The notes beneath the pieces were generated by a model. The model had not been told where the DNA came from, ran no database searches, and saw nothing but the letters and a program-made list of their open reading frames with translations. Made by a program: the position numbers and the translations under genes. From an uncultured Pseudomonadota bacterium (GTDB lineage Bacteria > Pseudomonadota > Gammaproteobacteria > Steroidobacterales > Steroidobacteraceae): a stretch of 53,910 nt of DNA. Of the stretch, positions 26,406 through 34,810 are shown piece by piece (position 1 is the first letter of the stretch; every line of letters begins with the position of its first letter). Where the stretch lies: the NCBI GenBank assembly GCA_902826575.1, contig CADEFJ010000008.1, positions 1 through 53,910 of the forward strand. The letters run 5' to 3'.

Positions 26406-26974
26406 TGGACGACGGCATCGACACGATCGTGCTCGACGAGGAACTGGCGTACGTCGACGTCGTGCCGCTGCGCTGGGTGGCGCTGGCCCGGCCATTGGGC
26501 GCTGACCAGGCTGCGGCCCAGGCCGAACACAACCTGCGGTTGCTGCAGGCCCTCGCGGCACTCGAAGACTATGGCCCGAACGAGAAGTCCGACGAAAACT
26601 CACCGCATTCCGCGGACCTGATGCGCCTCGAATTCAAGGTCAACCTGCTGCTCGACCTGGTCGGGCAGATCCTGGTCAGGGCGCAGCCGCGCCCGCCGGC
26701 GATGCCGATGCGCTTCAACGCGCACGCGGCCATCTGGCGGGCACAGGATCCCGTGCCGCAGGTGGGCGAATCCGGCCAGCTCGAGCTCTACCTGCGCGAG
26801 GCGCTCGTCGAGCCGCTGCGCCTGTACGGCCGCGTGGCCTCCGTCGGGGTCGACCGGCGGGTGAAAGTCAGTTTCAATTCGCTGGGCCAGCCGCTCGCCG
26901 ACCTGATCGAGAAGCTCGCCTTCCGCCGCCATCGACGCCAGGTTGCCGGCACTCGCCAGCCGAAGAACGCCTAG
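26405..26974 (+). CDS. Atypical PilZ-like protein linked to fliS
   Basis: 189 residues, start coupled to fliS (TGATG). N-terminal ~90 residues are helical (RLEFKVNLLLDLVGQILVRA), then a beta-rich segment (LYLREALVEPLRLYGRVASV) resembling PilZ strands, and a basic C-terminus FRRHRRQVAGTRQ. The canonical RxxxR near the start of a PilZ barrel is not seen, so c-di-GMP binding is uncertain. Xanthomonads carry an atypical tetramer-forming PilZ protein in the same slot after fliS, which supports the call. It occupies the position of fliT in enterics and may be a FliT-like or regulatory partner. Confidence 0.66.
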   Translation: MDDGIDTIVLDEELAYVDVVPLRWVALARPLGADQAAAQAEHNLRLLQALAALEDYGPNEKSDENSPHSADLMRLEFKVNLLLDLVGQILVRAQPRPPAMPMRFNAHAAIWRAQDPVPQVGESGQLELYLREALVEPLRLYGRVASVGVDRRVKVSFNSLGQPLADLIEKLAFRRHRRQVAGTRQPKNA

Positions 26975-26985
26975 TCGACTTTTCA

Positions 26986-27000
26986 TATTGCGACGCAATA
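26986..27000. promoter_or_regulatory. Perfect 15-bp palindrome upstream of the fleQ-like gene
   Basis: TATTGCGACGCAATA: 7-bp arms around one central base. It begins 12 nt after the PilZ-like stop and lies about 93 nt before the fleQ-like ATG in an AT-richer patch. A one-base loop is unsuitable for an RNA hairpin, so a dimeric repressor/activator operator is the likelier reading. Regulator unknown. Confidence 0.5.
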
Positions 27001-27020
27001 CGCCGGTAGTCCCCGCACCG

Positions 27021-27036
27021 GTTGAACCGTGTCACA
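27021..27036. promoter_or_regulatory. Weak CRP-type site upstream of the fleQ-like gene
   Basis: GTTGAACCGTGTCACA matches TGTGA-N6-TCACA at eight of ten bases, with a full right half. It lies 57 nt before the start codon. In P. aeruginosa the CRP homologue Vfr represses fleQ through a site in its promoter, which makes this copy worth noting. Confidence 0.42.
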
Positions 27037-27092
27037 CCAGACGCCCGTATGCGCCGACAGAATGGCCGGCAATAAGACCACAGGGTGAGTGA

Positions 27093-28244
27093 ATGTCTGT
27101 CTGTACGGATGACATTCACAGGGATGTGGATTTTGGCAGTGACGCCAGGGCGGGAAGCAACGAACCAAGAATGCCGAGCGGCCGATCGCCGGCCGTGCAG
27201 GCCGTCGTACGGCTGATTCGCAGCGTTGCGGGGCATGACTCCAGCGTGCTGGTGCTCGGTGAGTCCGGTACCGGCAAGGAAGTGGTGGCGCGCGCCATCC
27301 ACGAGGCGAGTCCCCGCCGCCACCGGCCGTTCGTCGCGATCAACTGCGGAGCCATACCGGCGGATCTGCTCGAGAGCGAGCTGTTCGGCCACGAGAAGGG
27401 CGCCTTCACCGGTGCGATCGCCACGCGCAAAGGCCGTTTCGAGATCGCCGAGGGCGGCACCCTGTTCCTCGACGAAATCGGCGACATGAGCCTGCCCATG
27501 CAGGTAAAGCTGCTGCGCGTGCTGCAGGAGCGCGTATACGAGCGCGTTGGCAATCACCAGCCGATGCGCTGCAATGTGCGAATCATCGCCGCCACGCATC
27601 GCGACCTCGAGGCGTCGATCGAGAAGGGCGCCTTCCGCCAGGACCTCTTTTACCGCCTCAATGTCTTTCCTATCGAGATGCCCGCGCTGCGCGAGCGCAG
27701 CGCCGACCTGCCGGCGCTGGTCGAGGACTTCATCGCCGTCAATGTACGCGACGGCCGCGGGCGCGTGGCCTTCACGCCGAACGCAATGCGCGCACTGTCG
27801 GGCTATGCCTGGCCGGGCAATATCCGCGAACTGGCCAATCTGGTCGAGCGCCTCTCGATCCTGCACGGTGGACGCCGCGTCGACGTGCAGGATCTGCCGG
27901 CACGCTACCGCGCCAACATCCCCGATGCCGTCGTACCTGCCGCAGACGAGGAGGCGCCGATCACCGAGGTCGAAGCATTGCAGGTGCTCGAAGGCAGCTA
28001 CGAGCCCGACTCGCTGACCCGGCTGCCAGCAGAGGGCATCGACCTGCGCGGCCATCTCGATGCGATAGAGCGCGCGCTCGTGCAGCAGGCGCTGGATCGC
28101 TCGAGCGGCACGGTGGCGCATGCCGCCCGGTTGCTCGGCCTGCGTCGCACGACGCTCGTCGAGAAGCTGCGCAAGCTCGGCGAACCGGCGCTTGAAACTG
28201 CCGGAGTTTTGACGGACCAGGGCGCCTGCCGCGCTACCATGTGA
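27093..28244 (+). CDS. fleQ: FleQ-like sigma54-dependent activator lacking the N-terminal receiver domain
   Basis: 383 residues against ~470-490 for FleQ/FlrA. The AAA+ domain starts almost at once: Walker A GESGTGKE (56-63), sigma54-contact loop GAFTGA (103-108), Walker B TLFLDEIGDM (123-132), arginine-finger region FRQDLFYRLNVFP. A Fis-type helix-turn-helix ends it (GTVAHAARLLGLRRTTLVEK). [18 protein letters not shown] strongly resembles FleQ. The first ~30 residues are unstructured and the LFRS linker motif implicated in c-di-GMP binding in P. aeruginosa FleQ is absent. Predicted master activator of flagellar sigma54 promoters. Confidence 0.85.
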   Translation: MSVCTDDIHRDVDFGSDARAGSNEPRMPSGRSPAVQAVVRLIRSVAGHDSSVLVLGESGTGKEVVARAIHEASPRRHRPFVAINCGAIPADLLESELFGHEKGAFTGAIATRKGRFEIAEGGTLFLDEIGDMSLPMQVKLLRVLQERVYERVGNHQPMRCNVRIIAATHRDLEASIEKGAFRQDLFYRLNVFPIEMPALRERSADLPALVEDFIAVNVRDGRGRVAFTPNAMRALSGYAWPGNIRELANLVERLSILHGGRRVDVQDLPARYRANIPDAVVPAADEEAPITEVEALQVLEGSYEPDSLTRLPAEGIDLRGHLDAIERALVQQALDRSSGTVAHAARLLGLRRTTLVEKLRKLGEPALETAGVLTDQGACRATM

Positions 28245-28255
28245 TGTGCCTCACG
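28240..28255. promoter_or_regulatory. CRP/Clp/Vfr-type site upstream of the fleR-like gene
   Basis: TGTGATGTGCCTCACG matches TGTGA-N6-TCACA at nine of ten bases. It overlaps the fleQ-like stop codon and is centred about 54 nt before the predicted sigma54 start of the fleR-like gene. It abuts a hairpin, GGTTCCG-GCG-CGGAACC (28255-28271), that may terminate fleQ-like transcripts. Confidence 0.6.
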
Positions 28256-28275
28256 GTTCCGGCGCGGAACCGGCC

Positions 28276-28291
28276 CGGCACGGAAATTGCT
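28276..28291 (+). promoter_or_regulatory. Sigma54 promoter of the fleR-like gene
   Basis: CGGCACGGAAATTGCT fits GGCACG-N4-TTGCT exactly, with correct GG-to-GC spacing. Transcription would begin near 28301, leaving a 34-nt leader with GGAG 8 nt before the ATG. This implies the first activator switches on the second. Confidence 0.85.
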
Positions 28292-28334
28292 CCATACCAG
28301 TGATGCCCGGCATTTTGCCGGCGGAGTGAACTGG

Positions 28335-29318
28335 ATGGACCGAGACACGAGCAGCACGTCGACCGACCCGGTCGCATGCGCCACCGCGTCCCGCGAGACG
28401 CTCGCGCTCGCCAGCCGTGTCGCTGCGAGCGACTGCACGGTGCTGATCGCCGGCGAGTCCGGCACCGGCAAGGAAGTGCTTGCGCGCTACATCCATCGAT
28501 CATCGCCGCGCGCGTGCTGCGCCTTCGTCGCGATCAATTGTGCCGCGATCCCCGAGAACATGCTCGAGGCCGTCTTGTTCGGCTACGAGAAAGGCGCCTT
28601 CACCGGTGCCCACGCCGCGCACGCCGGCAAATTCGAGCAGGCGCAGGGCGGTACCCTGCTGCTCGATGAGGTTTCCGAGATGCCGCTCGGCCTGCAGGCG
28701 AAGTTGTTGCGCGTGCTTCAGGAGCGCGAAGTCGAACGTATCGGTGGCCGCGGGCCTGTCGCGCTCGACGTGCGGGTGCTCGCGACCACCAACCGCCGCC
28801 TGAGGAGCGAAGTGACGGCCGCCAGGTTCCGCGAGGACCTGTACTACCGCCTGAATGTGTTCCCGATGGTGATCGCGCCACTGCGCGAGCGCCGCGACGA
28901 TGTATTGCCGCTGGCCATGCACCTGCTGTCGTTGCGCTGCGCGCCCGGCAAGCGCATTCCGGCACTGTCCGCTGACGCAGCGCAGCTGCTGCTCACGCAT
29001 GCCTGGCCTGGCAACGTGCGCGAACTCGACAACGTCATGCAGCGCGCGCTGATCCTGCTCGACGGTGAGGTGATCCTGCCGGAGCACGTGCGCTTCGAGA
29101 TGGACGAGGGCACCCCGGCCGCCGCACCGGCCGTGAGCCGGGGCCAGCTGTCGAGCGCCATGGCAACGGCCGAACGCGATCTGATCCTCGAGGCGCTGCG
29201 CGATGGCCAGGGCAGCCGGCGCGCCGCCGCCGAACGGCTCGGCATCAGTCCGCGCTCGCTGCGCTACAAGCTCGCCCAGCTGCGCGCCTCGGGCGTCGAT
29301 CTTGCGGCCTGTGGCTGA
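28335..29318 (+). CDS. fleR: FleR/FlrC-like sigma54-dependent activator without receiver domain
   Basis: 327 residues from ATG 28335 (GGAG 8 nt upstream). After ~30 leader residues the AAA+ domain carries Walker A GESGTGKE (40-47), GAFTGA (87-92) and Walker B LLLDE (108-112), followed by a Fis-type HTH ([20 protein letters not shown]). FleR/FlrC normally have an N-terminal phospho-receiver controlled by FleS/FlrB; here both receiver and kinase gene are absent. The HTH resembles FleR, which drives class III genes. The fleR name is by position and similarity. Confidence 0.8.
   Translation: MDRDTSSTSTDPVACATASRETLALASRVAASDCTVLIAGESGTGKEVLARYIHRSSPRACCAFVAINCAAIPENMLEAVLFGYEKGAFTGAHAAHAGKFEQAQGGTLLLDEVSEMPLGLQAKLLRVLQEREVERIGGRGPVALDVRVLATTNRRLRSEVTAARFREDLYYRLNVFPMVIAPLRERRDDVLPLAMHLLSLRCAPGKRIPALSADAAQLLLTHAWPGNVRELDNVMQRALILLDGEVILPEHVRFEMDEGTPAAAPAVSRGQLSSAMATAERDLILEALRDGQGSRRAAAERLGISPRSLRYKLAQLRASGVDLAACG
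29291..29306 (+). promoter_or_regulatory. Possible sigma54 promoter for fliE, inside the end of the fleR-like gene
   Basis: GGGCGTCGATCTTGCG keeps GGC, TTGC and the exact 12-nt GG-to-GC spacing but not the ACG triplet. Transcription would start near 29316, 23 nt before the fliE ATG. FleQ/sigma54 control of fliE is known in Pseudomonas; the weak -24 element limits confidence. Confidence 0.4.
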
Positions 29319-29338
29319 GCGCATCCCGGAGACCACGC

Positions 29339-29695
29339 ATGAGCCAGATGGAAATCAATCAAGTCCTCGCACAGATCCGTGCGCTCTCCTCGCAGGCGAC
29401 GCGGCCGCAGGCGCCGGCGGCGGGCATCGGGCCGGGAGCGGGCGCAGTCAGCGGTGTTCCGGCATCGGATCCGGGCGCCTTCGCCACGCTGATGAAGCGT
29501 GGCATCGAGCAGGTGAACGCCACGCAGCAGAATGCCGCACAGCTCACGAGCGCCTTCCAGCAGGGTGTACCGGGCGTCGAGCTGCCGCAGGTAATGCTCG
29601 AGATGCAGAAAGCGAGCGTGTCTTTCCGGGCCGCGACTGAAGTGCGCAATCGCCTGGTGAGTGTCTATCAGGAAATCATGAACATGCCGATCTGA
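29339..29695 (+). CDS. fliE: Flagellar hook-basal body adaptor FliE
   Basis: 118 residues; GGAG 7 nt before the ATG. The C-terminal half has the FliE signature: VELPQVMLEMQKASVSFRAA then VRNRLVSVYQEIMNMPI at the very end. FliE links the MS ring to the proximal rod and is the first export substrate. It opens the basal-body/export block fliEFGHIJK. Confidence 0.95.
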   Translation: MSQMEINQVLAQIRALSSQATRPQAPAAGIGPGAGAVSGVPASDPGAFATLMKRGIEQVNATQQNAAQLTSAFQQGVPGVELPQVMLEMQKASVSFRAATEVRNRLVSVYQEIMNMPI

Positions 29696-29720
29696 GCGGC
29701 GTGTCGTACAGGAGTCTTGA

Positions 29721-31361
29721 ATGAATGCCGAGGTTGTACAGCTGCCCGCCTTTACCCGCATCAGCGCGGGGTTGAGGCCGTTGCTGCTGCTGGTGGGCAT
29801 CGCGGCGGCCGTAGCCGTCGGCACCAGCATCGTGCTGTGGTCGCAGCGACCGGGTTACGCGCTGCTGTATACGGGGCTCGCCGCCGGCGATCTCGTCGAG
29901 GTACAGCAATCGCTGGGCGCGGCGGGCATCCGCCAGCAGGTCGATGTCGAGCGCGGCACCGTCAGCGTGCCGGCTGCGAAGCTCAACGACGCGCGCCTGA
30001 CACTCGCCTCGCAGGGCGTGCTGCAGGCGAGCGACGGCTTCAGCGCAATGGCCAAGGACTCGGGCTTCGGCGTCAGCCAGTTCATGGAGGGTGCGCGCTA
30101 TCAGCACGCGCTCGAGGCCGAGCTGGCGCGCACCATCGCCAGCCTGCAGCCGGTTGCTGCCGCGCGCGTGCATATCGCTGCGCCGCGCCAGTCGGCGTTC
30201 GTGCGCGATCGTCGCAGCGCCACCGCTTCGGTGTTCGTGCAGTTGCGCGCGGGCCGGCGCCTCGAGTCGGAGCAGGTCACCGCGATCGTGAATCTCGTCG
30301 CGTCGAGCATTCCGGAGCTCGACCCGAAAGACGTGACTGTCGTCGACCACAGTGGCCGCCTGCTGTCGCAGCCCGTGGACGACGCCGACATCGCCGCGCG
30401 CGAGAAGCAGTTCGAGTTCGCGCGCCGCCTGGAGACCGAGTACCAGCAGCGCATCGAGTCGCTGCTCGCGCCCGTGGTGGGCGAGGGACGCGTGCGCGCC
30501 CAGGTCGTCGCCTCCGTCGACATGTCGGTCACCGAAGAGGCGCGAGAGCAGTTCCGCCCGGATAGCCAGATCGTGCGCAGCGAACAGCTCGCCGAGGACA
30601 GTTCGCGCAGCGCCACGGGCACCGTCGGCGTGCCCGGCGCGCTGTCGAACCAGCCGCCGGTGCCCGGCACCGCGCTGGCGCCCGGCGGCCAGCCGGCCAG
30701 CGCGAATCCAGCCGCGGAAGCGTCGGCCGCACCGGACAACGTCTCGCGCCAGTCGACACGCAACTACGAGATCGATCGCACGGTCGCCTACACGCGCCAG
30801 CCCGCCGGCCGCCTGCAGCGCCTGACGGTCGCCGTGCTGGTCGATGACCAGGTCGTGCCCCAGAAGGACGGCGCGGCCGTGCACAAGCCGCTCAGCGAAG
30901 AGCAGCTTGCACGCATCACGCTGCTCGTGAAGGACGCGGTCGGCTTCGATGCCGGGCGTGGCGACAGCGTCAATGTCGTCAATGCCTCGTTCACGAGCGA
31001 CACGGCGCAGGCCCTCGACATCGAAGATGACGCCTTGCCGTTGTGGCGCCAGCCCTGGGTGCTCGAGCTCGTCAAGATCATCGCCGGCGCCGTCATCGTG
31101 ATCGTGCTGCTGCTGTCGGTCGTGCGTCCCCTGGCACGCGGCCTGTTCGGCCCGACTCGGCTTGCGCCGGCGCTGGCGCCCGCGCTCCCCGCGGCAGGGG
31201 GCGACTCCGCCGCGACGGTGGACGAAGGCGGCTCGCGCATCGCCGGCCAGGTATCCGCGATCGCGTACGAACAGCAACTCGCGCAGGCGCGCTCGTTGGT
31301 GACACAGGATCCGAAGCGCGTGGCGCGCGTCGTCAAGACATGGGTGGGAACGGATGAATGA
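29721..31361 (+). CDS. fliF: Flagellar MS-ring protein FliF
   Basis: 546 residues; AGGAG before the ATG. One transmembrane helix near residues 20-42 and a second near 440-465 (LVKIIAGAVIVIVLLLSVVR) bracket the periplasmic ring-building domains, including YALLYTGLAAGDLVEVQQSL and the GFSAMAKDSGFGVSQFME region. FliF forms the inner-membrane ring that templates rotor and export gate. The C-terminal cytoplasmic tail binds FliG, whose gene overlaps by 8 nt. Confidence 0.96.
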   Translation: MNAEVVQLPAFTRISAGLRPLLLLVGIAAAVAVGTSIVLWSQRPGYALLYTGLAAGDLVEVQQSLGAAGIRQQVDVERGTVSVPAAKLNDARLTLASQGVLQASDGFSAMAKDSGFGVSQFMEGARYQHALEAELARTIASLQPVAAARVHIAAPRQSAFVRDRRSATASVFVQLRAGRRLESEQVTAIVNLVASSIPELDPKDVTVVDHSGRLLSQPVDDADIAAREKQFEFARRLETEYQQRIESLLAPVVGEGRVRAQVVASVDMSVTEEAREQFRPDSQIVRSEQLAEDSSRSATGTVGVPGALSNQPPVPGTALAPGGQPASANPAAEASAAPDNVSRQSTRNYEIDRTVAYTRQPAGRLQRLTVAVLVDDQVVPQKDGAAVHKPLSEEQLARITLLVKDAVGFDAGRGDSVNVVNASFTSDTAQALDIEDDALPLWRQPWVLELVKIIAGAVIVIVLLLSVVRPLARGLFGPTRLAPALAPALPAAGGDSAATVDEGGSRIAGQVSAIAYEQQLAQARSLVTQDPKRVARVVKTWVGTDE

Positions 31362-32367
31362 GAAGTTGGCAACCGCGCGCAGCGGTACGGACCAGGCGGC
31401 GATCCTGTTGCTGTCGCTCGGTGAGCAGGAGGCCGCCGAGGTCCTGAAGCACATGAGTGCCAAGGACGTGCAGCGTGTCGGCACGGCGATGGCGGCGCTC
31501 GATGGCGTGACGCGCGAGGAGGTCTCGCATGTGCTCGAGCATTTCACGACGCAGGTCGAAAGCCATACTTCGCTCGGCGTCGGCGCGGACGAGTACCTGC
31601 GCAAGGTACTGACGTCGGCGCTCGGCGATGAGCGCGCCACGAACCTCATGGACCGCATCCTCGGAGGCCGCTCGAGCCGCGGGCTCGAGGCCATGAAGTG
31701 GATGGACCCGCGCTCGGTCGCTGAAATGATGCGTTTCGAGCATCCGCAGATCGTGGCGATCGTGTTGGCCTACCTCGATCCGGACCAGGCGGCGTCGGTC
31801 CTCGGGCAGCTGCCCGAAATGGCGCGTTCCGACATCCTGATGCGCATCGCGATGCTCGACGGCATCCAGCCTTCGGCACTCAATGAACTCGACGAGATCA
31901 TGGAGAAGCAGTTCGCCGGCAACAGCTCGGCGAAAGCTTCGGTGTTCGGCGGACCGAAGGTCGCCGCCAACATCATCAACTTCCTCGATTCGAGCCAGGA
32001 AACGGTGATCATGGAGCGCATCAACCGCGCCGACGAGTCACTGGGGGAGAAGATCCAGGACCTCATCTTCACCTTTGACGACCTGGTTTCGGTCGACGAT
32101 CGCGGCATGCAGGAACTGCTGCGCCAGGTGCCGGGCGATCGCCTGATGCTGGCGCTCAAGGCTTGCGAGCAGGGCGTGAAGGACAAGGTATTCAAGAACA
32201 TGTCGCAACGGGCGGCGGAGATGCTGAAGGACGACATGGAATCGAAGGGCCCGGTACGCGTGAGCGAAGTGGAGGCCGCGCAGAAGGAAATCCTTGCTGC
32301 CGCGAAGCGCCTGGCGGATGCCGGCACCATTTCGCTCGGCGGCAAGGGTGGAGAGGCGTATGTCTGA
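31354..32367 (+). CDS. fliG: Flagellar motor switch protein FliG
   Basis: 337 residues. N-terminal FliF-binding domain (AAILLLSLGEQEAAEVLKHM), middle domain with the EHPQ motif (RFEHPQIVAIVLAYL) and C-terminal torque domain (FDDLVSVDDRGMQELLRQVP) with the charged residues that meet the stator. FliG sits on the MS ring and converts stator ion flux to rotation. The overlap with fliF suggests coupled synthesis of a 1:1 complex. Confidence 0.96.
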   Translation: MNEKLATARSGTDQAAILLLSLGEQEAAEVLKHMSAKDVQRVGTAMAALDGVTREEVSHVLEHFTTQVESHTSLGVGADEYLRKVLTSALGDERATNLMDRILGGRSSRGLEAMKWMDPRSVAEMMRFEHPQIVAIVLAYLDPDQAASVLGQLPEMARSDILMRIAMLDGIQPSALNELDEIMEKQFAGNSSAKASVFGGPKVAANIINFLDSSQETVIMERINRADESLGEKIQDLIFTFDDLVSVDDRGMQELLRQVPGDRLMLALKACEQGVKDKVFKNMSQRAAEMLKDDMESKGPVRVSEVEAAQKEILAAAKRLADAGTISLGGKGGEAYV

Positions 32368-32986
32368 TCCGGCGCGCTGGGAGCTGCCGGTGGTCGTGGG
32401 CCGCGTTGCAGGCGAGCGCGCCAGGCCGGTCACGGCCGAGGAGCTCGATGACATCGCGCGCGCGGCCTGGGATGAAGGGCATGCCAAAGGCTACAGCGAC
32501 GGCCTCGCGGCGGCCGCCGAGCAAACGCAGCGCCGGCACGCTGCCCTCGATGCGCGCATCGCGCGCCTCGATGAGATCATCGCGCTGCTTGCGCGGCCGC
32601 TGGCCGAGCTGGATGCGGAAGTCGAATCGCAGCTTGCCCAGCTCGCGCTCACCGTGGCGGGCCATCTGGTGCGGCGGGAGCTGCGCATAGATCGTTCGCA
32701 GATCATCGGCATCCTGCGTCATGCCGTGTCGCTGCTGCCGGCCGCCGCACGCGACGTACGCGTGCACCTGCATCCCGATGATGCTGCGCTGGTGAACGAG
32801 AAATTGGCCACTCCCGCCAGCGAGCGGGCGTGGATCCTGGTCGAGGATCCCGTGATGGCGCGCGGCGGCTGCCGCGTGACTGCGGAGAGCTCGCGAATCG
32901 ATGCGCGGCTCGAATCGCGCCTCAAGGCCGCGATCATCGAAGTGCTGGGCGAAGAGCGCCACGGCACGGAGCGTGACCAGCCATGA
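32360..32986 (+). CDS. fliH: Flagellar export ATPase regulator FliH
   Basis: 208 residues from ATG 32360, overlapping the fliG end by 8 nt. The N-terminal [20 protein letters not shown] region contains the GxxxG-like helix typical of FliH; the C-terminal domain has [20 protein letters not shown], conserved in FliH/YscL stators. FliH dimers hold FliI and couple it to FliN at the rotor base. Confidence 0.93.
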   Translation: MSDPARWELPVVVGRVAGERARPVTAEELDDIARAAWDEGHAKGYSDGLAAAAEQTQRRHAALDARIARLDEIIALLARPLAELDAEVESQLAQLALTVAGHLVRRELRIDRSQIIGILRHAVSLLPAAARDVRVHLHPDDAALVNEKLATPASERAWILVEDPVMARGGCRVTAESSRIDARLESRLKAAIIEVLGEERHGTERDQP

Positions 32987-34344
32987 GCCTGCAGCAGGAC
33001 AGGCAGGCGTTGTGGAGCCAGGGGCTCGCGCGTTACCAGTTCCGGGCGCAGTCGCTGCTGCCGCCACCCGTCGAGGGCACGTTGACGCGCGTGGTCGGTC
33101 TGACGCTCGAGGCCGCCGGTTGCGAAGCGGCCGTCGGGGATCGTTGCGACCTGGTGTCGACGCTCGGGGGCAGGATCGAAGCGGAGGTCGTGGGCTTTGC
33201 CGGCGAGCGGCTCTTCCTGATGCCGACCGCGGATGCGCATGGCCTGTCGCCCAATGCGCGTGTCGTGCCGCGCAGCGGCCACCAGACCGTCCGGGTCGGA
33301 GAGCAACTGCTGGGGCGCGTCATCGACGGTGCCGGCCAGCCGCTCGACGGACTCGGAGCACTGAATTGCGAGGAGCCCGTGTCGCTGATGGGCAGCGGGC
33401 CGATCAATCCGCTGGCGCGCGAGCCGATCACCGCGCCGCTCGACGTCGGCGTGCGCTCGATCAACTCGCTTCTGACGGTGGGCCGCGGCCAGCGCGTCGG
33501 CTTGTTTGCGGGCAGTGGTGTCGGCAAGAGCGTGCTGCTCGGCATGATGGCGCGCTATACCGCGGCGGACGTCATCGTCGTCGGCCTGATCGGCGAGCGC
33601 GGACGCGAAGTGAAGGAATTCATCGAGCGCATCCTCGGCGAGGAGGGGCGGCGGCGCGCGGTCGTCGTTGCGGTACCGGCCGACCAGTCGCCGCTGATGC
33701 GGCTGAACGGGGCATGGCTTGCAACGGCAGTAGCGGAGTACTTCCGGGACCAGGGGCGCAGCGTGCTGCTGCTGATGGATTCGCTGACCCGGTTTGCGCA
33801 GGCACAGCGCGAGATAGGACTTGCGATCGGCGAGGCGCCGGCGACCAAGGGCTATCCACCCTCGGTGTTCGCACGCCTGCCGCAACTCGTCGAGCGTGCG
33901 GGCAACGGCGGCCGGCACGGTGGCTCGATCACGGCGTTCTACACGGTGCTCACCGAGGGCGATGACCAGAACGATCCGATCGCCGACAGCGCGCGCGCGA
34001 TCCTCGACGGCCATTTCGTATTGTCCCGCCAGCTTGCCGAAGCGGGCCAGTATCCGGCGATCGACATCGAAGCATCCATCAGCCGGGCGATGCACGACAT
34101 CATTCCCGAAGCGCACTTCGAGTCGGCGCGGCGCTTTCGCCACGCGCTGTCCACCTACATGCAGAACCGCGACCTCATCTCGATCGGTGCCTATCGCGCG
34201 GGCAGTGATCCGCGCGTCGATGCCGCACTTGCGCTCTGGCCGCGCATGCAGGGCTTCCTGCGCCAGCACATGCGCGAGCGCGCCGACCTGGCCGCGAGCC
34301 TGGCAGCGTTGTCCGAGGTGACCGCAGACGGGGCCGGCCCGTGA
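32983..34344 (+). CDS. fliI: Flagellum-specific ATPase FliI
   Basis: 453 residues; ATG overlaps the fliH stop (ATGA). F1-beta-like ATPase with P-loop [14 protein letters not shown], Walker [20 protein letters not shown] and the family motif [18 protein letters not shown]. It hexamerises under the export gate and uses ATP to unfold and release chaperone-substrate complexes. Length is normal. Confidence 0.97.
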   Translation: MSLQQDRQALWSQGLARYQFRAQSLLPPPVEGTLTRVVGLTLEAAGCEAAVGDRCDLVSTLGGRIEAEVVGFAGERLFLMPTADAHGLSPNARVVPRSGHQTVRVGEQLLGRVIDGAGQPLDGLGALNCEEPVSLMGSGPINPLAREPITAPLDVGVRSINSLLTVGRGQRVGLFAGSGVGKSVLLGMMARYTAADVIVVGLIGERGREVKEFIERILGEEGRRRAVVVAVPADQSPLMRLNGAWLATAVAEYFRDQGRSVLLLMDSLTRFAQAQREIGLAIGEAPATKGYPPSVFARLPQLVERAGNGGRHGGSITAFYTVLTEGDDQNDPIADSARAILDGHFVLSRQLAEAGQYPAIDIEASISRAMHDIIPEAHFESARRFRHALSTYMQNRDLISIGAYRAGSDPRVDAALALWPRMQGFLRQHMRERADLAASLAALSEVTADGAGP

Positions 34345-34787
34345 CGCGCGCCCGGCGCATGGACCCGGTAGTGCGCGTGGTCGGGCACGACGAGCGCGAG
34401 TGCGCCGCCCGCCTTGCAGAGTGCGGCCAGCGCGTGGCAGACGCCGAACAGCGACTCGCCGAGCTCGAGAAATACCAGGCGGATTACGCGACTGGCCTCA
34501 ATAGCCGCATCGCCGCCGGAATCAGCGCGACCGAAATGCGGGATTTCCGCGCATTCCTCGCGCGACTGAGTGAAGCGGTGCGCACGCAGCAACGCCTGCT
34601 CGCGCAGACGCGGAGCGAGCACGCCGGTGCCCGCGAGGCCTGGCGGATCGCGGCGCAGCGCGCCAAGGCGGTCGATCATGTGGTCGACAAATGGCGGGCG
34701 CAGGAGCGGATCGATCGCGAGCGTCGCGAACAGGTCGATACCGACGAGCGCGCCCTGCAACGTGCGCGTGCCCGCGCGCCCCACTGA
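34341..34787 (+). CDS. fliJ: Flagellar export chaperone FliJ
   Basis: 148 residues from a GTG overlapping the fliI stop (GTGA). Almost entirely a coiled coil ([20 protein letters not shown] then [20 protein letters not shown]), like the gamma-subunit-like FliJ that threads the FliI ring and activates the export gate through FlhA. Sequence identity in this family is low; position and coiled-coil pattern support the call. Confidence 0.9.
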   Translation: MTRARRMDPVVRVVGHDERECAARLAECGQRVADAEQRLAELEKYQADYATGLNSRIAAGISATEMRDFRAFLARLSEAVRTQQRLLAQTRSEHAGAREAWRIAAQRAKAVDHVVDKWRAQERIDRERREQVDTDERALQRARARAPH

Positions 34788-34810
34788 CCGTGACCAGAGG
34801 ATCCGACCTG

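Noticed and set aside
29676-31694. 672-codon minus-strand open frame across fliF
   Set aside because: Antisense shadow of fliF; no recognisable domain or ribosome site.
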